Positions 1 through 5,093 of a stretch of 5,093 nucleotides of DNA are shown here, piece after piece. This DNA comes from Candidatus Acidiferrales bacterium (lineage in GTDB: Bacteria > Acidobacteriota > Terriglobia > Acidoferrales > UBA7541), in NCBI GenBank assembly GCA_030043155.1, contig JASHYE010000140.1:1-5093 (forward strand), read 5' to 3'. The number at the start of each line of letters is the position of its first letter. Position 1 is the first letter of the stretch. The notes under the pieces are model-generated. The model was not told the origin of the DNA. It did no database searches and saw only the letters and a list, made by a program, of their open reading frames with translations. The translations under genes and the position numbers were made by a program.

Positions 1-242
1 TTCCACAATGGCACACAGCATTCACCCTGGCATCGTGCCCGAAAGGTCACAAAAGCACTTCCGTACCATAGTCCACAGTGCTAACCTCAAAGGAAGATTG
101 CTTCATTCGGGGGCGGCAGCAAATGCCCGCTGCAAGCAGGCACACGACGCGCGCCGGCCGTCAGATGTGGAACGTGCAGCAAGAAACTCTGAAGCTGCGA
201 TTCTGATGGCAAATCCGGTGAAACCCGAAATGAGGTTCTGCG
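1..242. other. Leader region with no supported gene
   Basis: I see no convincing gene here. An open frame of 87 codons starts at position 8 on the plus strand, but its translation shows no domain, no signal peptide and no recognisable motif, and it runs into the start of the PilZ gene in another frame. The stretch presumably carries the promoter of the downstream plus-strand gene, but I could not pick out a clear -35/-10 pair. The 5' part may contain the end of a gene lying outside the window, which cannot be judged from here. Confidence 0.5.
232..235 (+). promoter_or_regulatory. Ribosome binding site of the PilZ-receiver gene
   Basis: GAGG lies 7 bases before the ATG at 243. This supports that ATG over the second in-frame ATG at 252, which would be spaced 16 bases from the same motif. 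Confidence 0.6.
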
Positions 243-1139
243 ATGTCATCGATGGATCTGCAGCACAGTAATGAAACTCGCAAGGCGGCGTCTTCAGCGG
301 GAGCAGACCGGCGCCGGCGCAAGCGCGTAAAGGTTTCCGCCCAGGTACGCGTGCGCGTCACGGATGAAAGTTCTGTGACGTTCACCGAAGTCGCCACGAC
401 CATCGACGTGTCGCGCGACGGGATTTTGTTCTCGACTTCGCGCAGCGAATTTCGCAAAGGGATGCCCGTCGGCGTAACCTTTCCCTTCTCCACCGCACCG
501 AATGCCCTCAATTCCGAGCAACCCGCTGAAGCTGTCCGCGCGACAGACTTGGGCAGAGGCCAGTTCGGCGTCGCCATTCAGTTTACACACGCGAACCAGC
601 GCGCTGCCGCGGCCATCGCCGCGACGGGTCCGGGCTCAAAGGAAAAATCGACGGTACGCGGTGCTTCCATCTCCGCGAAAGGCGAGATCCACCGGAAGGA
701 CATGGCCCGCCCCATCGTTCTGGTGGTGGAATCGGATCTGCGCGCGCAGGAGCAGTTGAAGGCCATGCTCACTCCCGAAGGCTATGATGTTTTTTCTGTG
801 CGCACCGGCACCGAAGCCCTCGACATTTTGCGAACCACGATTCCGGCGTGCTTCATCGCGGAAATCGAAGCAGAAGGCACGAACGGGTATGACCTCTGCC
901 TGATTATCAAAAATAGTGAACGGCTTTCGCGTGTGCCTGTGGTGCTCGTCACGCGCACGGGCCAGCCCGCCGATTACGCCGCGAGCCGCGATTTTGGAGC
1001 TGTGGTTTGCATGGCGAAGCCGTTCCAGCCTGAACGCATGTTGCAGGTTGTGCGGCTGGTCGCGCCATCGCCATTCGCGCCCTCTCAGAAAACCGCGTAT
1101 GGATCCCGCCACAACATCGTCATCGAACGCGTCCTGTAG
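243..1139 (+). CDS. PilZ domain protein with C-terminal degenerate receiver domain
   Basis: This 298-residue cytoplasmic protein is probably a cyclic-di-GMP effector. Residues about 20-120 form a PilZ domain: an Arg-rich RxxxR box (residues 23-28, RRRRKR) is followed by DVSRDG at 55-60, matching the DxSxxG half of the c-di-GMP site, so both ligand-binding motifs look intact. A linker rich in Ala, Gly and Lys (about 121-154) leads to a CheY-like receiver domain (about 157-275). There, VVESD (161-165) stands where VVDDD is usual, Thr237 matches the conserved Thr/Ser, and Lys259-Pro260 the conserved KP. The phosphoacceptor position in IAEIEAEG is Glu207 instead of Asp, and one of the two acidic pocket residues is Ser164, so ordinary phosphorylation is unlikely. 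No DNA-binding, GGDEF or EAL output domain is present. It is convergent with the neighbouring minus-strand block and probably monocistronic. The partner and process controlled (motility, polysaccharide, adhesion) cannot be told from the sequence. Confidence 0.88.
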   Translation: MSSMDLQHSNETRKAASSAGADRRRRKRVKVSAQVRVRVTDESSVTFTEVATTIDVSRDGILFSTSRSEFRKGMPVGVTFPFSTAPNALNSEQPAEAVRATDLGRGQFGVAIQFTHANQRAAAAIAATGPGSKEKSTVRGASISAKGEIHRKDMARPIVLVVESDLRAQEQLKAMLTPEGYDVFSVRTGTEALDILRTTIPACFIAEIEAEGTNGYDLCLIIKNSERLSRVPVVLVTRTGQPADYAASRDFGAVVCMAKPFQPERMLQVVRLVAPSPFAPSQKTAYGSRHNIVIERVL

Positions 1140-1165
1140 ACCGAGTCTTAAACTTCGTCCACCTC

Positions 1166-1912
1166 TCACGAACATGCCTTTGCAGCCCGTTGCCGCAGGC
1201 GGCGCTGAATCTCCGGCAACATCGGATGTATAACGTCGAGCTTGTCCGCGTCATCGAGACCGGGAAACTTTTGCTTCGTCGTGAAATCATCGGCGAGGAA
1301 ATATTTGCTTGTGCTCGGGCAGTACTCGTAGCTTTTGATTTCGTAACGATGGGCGGAGAAGTGCGTCTCGCCTTCCGCCCAGATAAAATCCGCTACCGTG
1401 AAAGCCTTATATGAAGACAGCGCCGGCGAAGACCAGAAGAGGTGCTCGCTCTGATTGGACGAAGTGATCTCCGGGAAGAGGTTCTGCCAGAGGCCATCGC
1501 GATTCAGGATGAGCAGCGACCATAGCCAGATCCATCCGCTGCCACTGTAGTTGAGGTTCGCGGAAAAAAGCACCGCCTCGTGCGAATCTGTTATGGCTAT
1601 GAATTTGACGCGAGGACCATCAAAGTAAACATCTTTTTTGGTTTTAGCGGCAAAACAATCAAGTGTGCCGCCCGGTTCAATTGAATCCGCGCAGATCACG
1701 GCAGGGACAAAAGGCTGAGGGCTCTCAACGCTGCCAAATCCAGTCGTTACACGGATACGCACAGGTTTATCGTAACCGAATAACTGGATACTACCCTTGA
1801 CAACGGTATCGTGCGACCCGTATAGCTCTTGAGCCCTCGAACAACTGAGCGACAAAACAATGCTAGCAAAGATTGCGCTGCAGATTCGACGACGTCTTAC
1901 AATTAACCACAT
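1166..1912 (-). CDS. Secreted protein of unknown function
   Basis: A 248-residue protein with a clear Sec-type signal peptide: an Arg run at residues 6-9, a hydrophobic core at about 10-23, and a likely signal peptidase I site after SRA (residue 27). Cys24 precedes this, but the residues before it do not fit a normal lipobox. The mature part shows no enzyme motif that I recognise. It has an N-terminal beta-rich stretch (about 37-120) with Cys74 and Cys86 that could pair, an aromatic segment (127-142), then ADFIWAEGETHF (174-185) followed by HRYEIKSYEY (188-197) and KFPGLDDADKLDV (215-227). This ending resembles a group of acidobacterial exported hypothetical proteins I know only loosely. It starts 12 bases after the stop of a small ORF and has a good ribosome binding site, so it is probably co-transcribed with the phage-like genes upstream. 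It could be a phage-carried accessory gene or the first host gene beyond a phage remnant. Confidence 0.8.
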   Translation of the reverse strand: MWLIVRRRRICSAIFASIVLSLSCSRAQELYGSHDTVVKGSIQLFGYDKPVRIRVTTGFGSVESPQPFVPAVICADSIEPGGTLDCFAAKTKKDVYFDGPRVKFIAITDSHEAVLFSANLNYSGSGWIWLWSLLILNRDGLWQNLFPEITSSNQSEHLFWSSPALSSYKAFTVADFIWAEGETHFSAHRYEIKSYEYCPSTSKYFLADDFTTKQKFPGLDDADKLDVIHPMLPEIQRRLRQRAAKACS

Positions 1913-1917
1913 GAATA

Positions 1918-1923
1918 CTTCCT
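1918..1923 (-). promoter_or_regulatory. Ribosome binding site of the secreted-protein gene
   Basis: Read on the minus strand, AGGAAG lies 5 bases before the ATG at 1912. It sits directly behind the TGA stop (1927-1925) of the preceding small ORF, an arrangement that allows translational coupling. Confidence 0.65.
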
Positions 1924-1924
1924 A

Positions 1925-2077
1925 TCATGGTTCCCTGGGCTCGACAACTCCCGGCACGAAGCCCTCCTGCCGTTTTTGTGCTTGTTTGAGTCGCTCCAAT
2001 CGCGTTCCACGCCTTCGCCGTACCGCGGATTCATATAGTACCGTCCATTTATGAAAGGCACGGTCGACCTTCTCCAT
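1925..2077 (-). CDS. Possible small protein, mixed-frame signal
   Basis: A 50-codon frame runs from an ATG at 2077, 9 bases after the portal-like gene's stop, to a TGA at 1927-1925. Its start (MEKVDRAF) and its last third (LERLKQAQKRQ, then GFVPGVVEPREP) look like a real protein, with a charged helix followed by a Pro/Glu tail. The middle (HKWTVLYESAVRRRRGT) looks poor and Arg-heavy. Over the same stretch another minus frame reads INGRYYMNPRYGEGVER, which looks far more protein-like. One extra base near 2053 and one missing base near 2003 would join the good pieces into one frame of the same length. Thus it may be a double-frameshifted gene, a sequencing error, or a coincidence. A GGAG stands only one base before the ATG, too close for a normal ribosome binding site, so the start is uncertain; translation could depend on coupling from the upstream gene. 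No function is assigned. Confidence 0.4.
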   Translation of the reverse strand: MEKVDRAFHKWTVLYESAVRRRRGTRLERLKQAQKRQEGFVPGVVEPREP

Positions 2078-2086
2078 TCTCCGTAG

Positions 2087-4468
2087 TTATCTGGGGCCGG
2101 GTGAAGATGGCGACTGAATTGAGCCTTGCACCGCTTGCGCCTGCTGGGCGAGCAGGAACTTGCGGTGCATCTGCGCATGCGCGCGGACGTTCGCGTATCC
2201 CCCAGGATCGGAGATTTTTGCAACTTGCCCTGCATCGGAAGAAAACCATCGCATGCACGCGTCTAGTTCCACCGCATGATTGTCCGTGAATTCATCCGGC
2301 ATGATCGAAGGCAGAACGCTTCGCACGCCTGAAGCAGAATCCAAATGCTCGACAGGCGCTTCCTGCAGAAGCTGCGCGATTTCGCGATACTGCTTGGTTC
2401 GCGACTCCTCATCCGGAATCGCCAGTTCGTCGAGGCCAATCAGCCGCTTCAGCAATCCCAAATTCGACGGATCGCTCAGCACCGCCTGCAATCGCGGATC
2501 AGGATTCGCCATCAATTGCATCAGCACGGCGCGCTGCTCCGACCAGAGCGTCGGATACTGTTCTTCGGTTTCCGGATACGAAAACAAATTCCCTTTCAAA
2601 TCCGCAAGGCGAATCCATTGCGATTCGAACGCCGCGCCGGACCCGAGTAGCGTCACCTCGACGTCTCCGGGCCGATTTTTGCGGAAGCAATCAACCGCCG
2701 CGAGCATCACGTCGGCGTGAAAGAATTTCATGCGCCGCCAGACAAGACCGATCCGACCCATCGCCTGATCGCGCGCCATCGCGTAACCTGAGGCCGTGCT
2801 CGTATTCGTCATCGCTCCGCCGAAAAGCGCCGGAAAAGCTCCGGTCAGAAATTGCGCGACGGGTCCCATCAATTCCGCGGCGTGTTGCGCCAGGTCCGGC
2901 GGAACACGCGCAGGCGCAGGCTGAAAGAATCCCGCCGCGAGCGGCTGCCCCGCCTTTGCTTTCGCAGGATAATGCGCGCCGGGCTCCGCGGTCTGCGTTT
3001 GCAGCGCGTCGAAATCAAGCACTTCGCTGTCCGCGTAAATCGGCGGAATGCCGTACTCGTAAGTTTCAATTTGTAAATTCGACAACGTATTGAAGCGCTC
3101 CTGCACACTGATGAGCACGTCGCCGAGACCCGGGCGTCCGCATGAGCCGTCGCCGGGCATGGCATGCATTACGCGCCAGTGATCGTCCATGTTTTCGTTG
3201 CGCGATTCGCAATACACGTCGCCCGCGAACGCGACGTACGCGCCGTCGGGAAAGAGCGCCAACAGTTCGTCGCGAAGCGATTTGTCGTCCAGCTGATAGA
3301 ATCCCCACGGACGAAGCCACGTGCGCTGAAACGTAATCAGATTCGGATTGTAATCGCCGCCCTCCGTGAGCGGCCCGCCCTGCGATTGTTCGAGTCGCGC
3401 GAGGCGTTCGTATTGCGCCGATTCTCCTACGGCGATCGGCGCACCGATTTTTTGCGCCGCATGCGGATACGCGGCGCGCAGCCGTGCCTGATGCACTTCC
3501 ATGTTCCATTGCAGGAACGGGTATTCGTGCATTTCGTTGGCCCACGGCGGAGTTTTCAGTTCCAGCGAACCGACCATGGTGATTACTTCCTGCCCGTTCG
3601 GAACGCGCACCGTCCGCACGCCCGCAGGCACGGTGATGATCTCTTCAGGGACGAAATTCTCTTCCAGGAGCAACGCGCCGCACGTTGCGCAGGGCACATT
3701 GGTTTGCGGACCCGGCGACGCATTCGCTGGCATCTCGGCACCACAATTCGGGCAGACCCACACCGCATCGATCTTCACCTGCCGCGTGCCCAGCTCCGCT
3801 TCCGGATGAAAGCCGAATCGCTGCCCGTCCACAACATAGCGGACATACGCGCCGACTTTACCGCTCGTCCACAAATGAAACGCTTCTTCAACCAGCAAAT
3901 CGCCAATCCGATTATTCTGCTCGACGAGCTTACTGACTTCGCTCGCACCTTTCGCTGTCGAAACATCCGCTTCGCTCTCCGCCGACTGCGGGAAAAATCG
4001 CACGCGTGGAATATCCTGGCTCAGCACGGCAATAATCGACAGGCCGAATGCCTGATAAATATTCGTCACGAATTCGTAGCGCGGCATGTCTTCGAGCGAG
4101 CTCTCCTGTGTGAATTTCTGCTCGAAGGGCAAATGCCAGTTCTGATCGCGGTCACTCCACCAGAGATACTGCAATCCGCGCCAGAATTGATGCGCCTGCT
4201 TGATGCGGCGAATCTCCGCGCGCCGCGAAATGTCCGATTCTGTCGTGAGTTCGAGAACGAGCCGCCGCAGTGCCTGCTGCAAGCGTTCCGGAAGCTGCTC
4301 ATTGTTTGTGCCAAACGCCTGCGCCGCAAGCGCCGTCCCCGGCGTCGCAAGCACATCGGTAGCGTTTCCCTGCTCCACAGGAACAGTCGTCGCATTCGGC
4401 GCGCCCTCGCTTGTCGCTGGCGCGGAATTGACGAGTTGTGCTTGGTCGAATGAATTGGTTTCAGTCAT
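2087..4468 (-). CDS. Phage portal-like protein with zinc-ribbon-like insert
   Basis: This 793-residue protein most resembles large P22-type portal proteins, which form the dodecameric ring at one capsid vertex through which DNA is packaged and ejected; P22's own portal is about 725 residues. Residues 1-58 are a low-complexity Ala/Thr/Asn/Pro-rich leader. Residues about 60-160 contain helices and an aromatic FWRGLQYLWW stretch (95-104). Portal-like signals are the VLISVQERFNTLSNLQIE helix (451-468) followed by YGIPPIYADSEVL (472-484), and the TSTASGYAMARDQAMGRI stretch (556-573), as in the late helical part of many portals. The charged, Gln/Ala-rich C-terminal end (about 764-785) is probably helical. 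Residues 239-263 carry CPNCG and CATCG, a CxxC-x17-CxxC zinc-ribbon-like insert. The ATG at 4468 is chosen because GAAGG lies 9 bases upstream. The call rests on motif pattern and length, not a search. A less likely reading is a portal-derived protein serving a non-viral role. No terminase or capsid gene is in view. Confidence 0.72.
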   Translation of the reverse strand: MTETNSFDQAQLVNSAPATSEGAPNATTVPVEQGNATDVLATPGTALAAQAFGTNNEQLPERLQQALRRLVLELTTESDISRRAEIRRIKQAHQFWRGLQYLWWSDRDQNWHLPFEQKFTQESSLEDMPRYEFVTNIYQAFGLSIIAVLSQDIPRVRFFPQSAESEADVSTAKGASEVSKLVEQNNRIGDLLVEEAFHLWTSGKVGAYVRYVVDGQRFGFHPEAELGTRQVKIDAVWVCPNCGAEMPANASPGPQTNVPCATCGALLLEENFVPEEIITVPAGVRTVRVPNGQEVITMVGSLELKTPPWANEMHEYPFLQWNMEVHQARLRAAYPHAAQKIGAPIAVGESAQYERLARLEQSQGGPLTEGGDYNPNLITFQRTWLRPWGFYQLDDKSLRDELLALFPDGAYVAFAGDVYCESRNENMDDHWRVMHAMPGDGSCGRPGLGDVLISVQERFNTLSNLQIETYEYGIPPIYADSEVLDFDALQTQTAEPGAHYPAKAKAGQPLAAGFFQPAPARVPPDLAQHAAELMGPVAQFLTGAFPALFGGAMTNTSTASGYAMARDQAMGRIGLVWRRMKFFHADVMLAAVDCFRKNRPGDVEVTLLGSGAAFESQWIRLADLKGNLFSYPETEEQYPTLWSEQRAVLMQLMANPDPRLQAVLSDPSNLGLLKRLIGLDELAIPDEESRTKQYREIAQLLQEAPVEHLDSASGVRSVLPSIMPDEFTDNHAVELDACMRWFSSDAGQVAKISDPGGYANVRAHAQMHRKFLLAQQAQAVQGSIQSPSSPGPR

Positions 4469-4477
4469 AAGTTCGTG

Positions 4478-4482
4478 CCTTC
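4478..4482 (-). promoter_or_regulatory. Ribosome binding site of the portal-like gene
   Basis: On the minus strand GAAGG lies 9 bases before the ATG at 4468, a slightly long but usable spacing. It falls inside the 77-base gap after the coiled-coil gene; I found no convincing promoter or terminator hairpin in that gap, so the two genes may share a transcript. Confidence 0.5.
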
Positions 4483-4545
4483 ATGGACGAGTGACACATT
4501 GGAATGGCCACGGTAAATTGTCGGATTTAAGCAGCGAATCTCGTA

Positions 4546-5091
4546 TTACGTACGCGGGACGACGTTGCGTGGCGTGGGAAACGTTTCTGTATCGGATTCG
4601 CGCTCGAGTCGCGCTGCACGCGCATCCCCAATTTCGAGCGCGCGCCCGATTTGCTGCCAGGAACGCCGCGCTGTTCGCCGCACAGCCGCTATCGAAGAGG
4701 CTTGCCGCGTGCCGGCTGCATTTTCGGACACGGCGATGTTTATCCGTTTTGTCTCGACCACACCTTCACAGAGGCGAGGGTTGCCTCGCCCGGGCGACTC
4801 AAGGCTTGCCTCTGCCAGCTCCGTCGCAGTGGCTGAGCGTGTTGCGGCGGCAACGCGTATCGGTGGGATGCCCGCAACGCCCAAAATCGAATTCACCAAC
4901 GCGCGATTTTCCGCTCGCAACCGCACCACTTCATCTTCCAGCGCCCGCGTGTAACGCATCCGCAAACGCGCAATAACGTGAGCGCGCACAAAATCGCGAA
5001 TTGTCCGAATCACGCTCATTAATTTTCTGTCAAAGGGTAACTCTGCGGGATAGCTGCCTATTTCGAGGCGATGTGCGTCAACGTCGCTCAT
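4546..5091 (-). CDS. Coiled-coil protein upstream of the portal-like gene
   Basis: A 181-residue, Arg- and Ala-rich protein with no recognised enzymatic domain. Residues about 26-70 are predicted helical, and RYTRALEDEVVRLRAENRAL (46-65) has the heptad-like spacing of a short coiled coil; it is followed by a conserved-looking GIPPI turn (74-78). Residues 80-130 are low in structure and contain a strong DNA inverted repeat. A second charged helix occurs at about 137-163 (RRSWQQIGRALEIGDARAAR), before an acidic and Pro-rich tail. The start is uncertain: the ATG at 5091 is almost at the window edge, so its ribosome binding site is out of sight and the frame may extend upstream; an in-frame ATG at 5019 (MSVIRTIRDF) would give 157 residues but lacks a good ribosome binding site. 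Its position just ahead of a portal-like gene suggests a small structural, scaffold-like or accessory phage protein; this is inference from context only. Confidence 0.62.
   Translation of the reverse strand: MSDVDAHRLEIGSYPAELPFDRKLMSVIRTIRDFVRAHVIARLRMRYTRALEDEVVRLRAENRALVNSILGVAGIPPIRVAAATRSATATELAEASLESPGRGNPRLCEGVVETKRINIAVSENAAGTRQASSIAAVRRTARRSWQQIGRALEIGDARAARLERESDTETFPTPRNVVPRT
4773..4790. repeat. Perfect 7-bp inverted repeat inside the coiled-coil gene
   Basis: GGCGAGG (4773-4779) and CCTCGCC (4784-4790) are exact reverse complements around a 4-base loop, so a GC-rich hairpin can form in DNA or mRNA. A short direct repeat, TTGCCTC, occurs in the second arm (4781-4787) and again about 24 bases on. 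The hairpin falls in the weakly structured linker of the encoded protein (residues about 101-107). No T-run follows on either strand, which argues against an intrinsic terminator. It may be part of a dispersed palindromic repeat, but only one copy is in view. Confidence 0.45.
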
Positions 5092-5093
5092 CG

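Noticed and set aside
54..82. Inverted repeat AGCACT/AGTGCT with a 17-base spacer, considered as an operator
   Set aside because: Six-base arms at that spacing are expected by chance in a region of this length, and no promoter elements could be placed around it.
8..271. An 87-codon plus-strand frame before the PilZ gene
   Set aside because: No motif, no good ribosome binding site within view, and it overlaps the PilZ gene start, which has its own GAGG site.
636..1175. A 179-codon minus-strand frame opposite the receiver domain
   Set aside because: Arg-, His- and Phe-rich translation with no family resemblance; the plus strand has a clear receiver domain here.
1192..1203. Inverted repeat GCCGC/GCGGC near the end of the exported-protein gene, considered as a terminator
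   Set aside because: It has only a 2-base loop, lies inside the coding sequence and has no T-run on either side.
2049..2258. A 69-codon minus-strand frame over the end of the portal-like gene
   Set aside because: It is Arg/Ala-rich, overlaps the end of the portal-like gene in another frame, and shows no motif.
3164..4453. A 429-codon open frame on the plus strand, antisense to the portal-like gene
   Set aside because: Its translation is rich in Arg, His and Phe with no motif, as expected for the complement of a GC-rich coding gene. The minus-strand reading has recognisable portal and CxxC signals, so this is a shadow.
4200..4976. A 258-codon plus-strand frame across the start of the portal-like gene and the coiled-coil gene
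   Set aside because: It crosses two minus-strand genes and the gap between them, is rich in Ser, Arg and Cys, and shows no domain.

Overview
The window looks like a chromosomal segment of a fairly GC-rich Gram-negative bacterium, most likely an acidobacterium. This is inference: a PilZ domain followed by a C-terminal receiver domain, and a secreted hypothetical protein with an ADFIWA / KFPGLDDADK type ending, both resemble proteins I associate with Acidobacteria. No rRNA, tRNA, CRISPR array or insertion sequence was found to anchor the taxonomy.

Layout: positions 1-242 hold no convincing gene and act as the leader of the only plus-strand gene. Positions 243-1139 (+) encode a PilZ plus receiver-domain protein whose phosphoacceptor Asp appears to be replaced by Glu. 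After a 26-base convergent junction, everything to the window end lies on the minus strand. In transcription order it runs: a 181-residue coiled-coil protein (5091-4546), a 793-residue phage portal-like protein carrying a four-cysteine zinc-ribbon-like insert (4468-2087), a very small ORF with a mixed-frame signal (2077-1925), and a 248-residue secreted protein of unknown function (1912-1166). The last three are spaced by only 9 and 12 bases, as in an operon.

Interpretation: the minus-strand block looks like the edge of a prophage, prophage remnant or phage-derived gene cluster. The portal-like protein would form the DNA-passage ring at a capsid vertex, and the coiled-coil gene upstream may be a small structural or accessory partner. 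No terminase, capsid or tail gene is visible here, and the gene directly downstream encodes an exported protein instead of a scaffold or capsid protein. The convergent PilZ-receiver gene is probably a host signalling gene outside the phage block. The oddest points are the degenerate receiver, the zinc-ribbon insert in the portal, and the frame-split small ORF.
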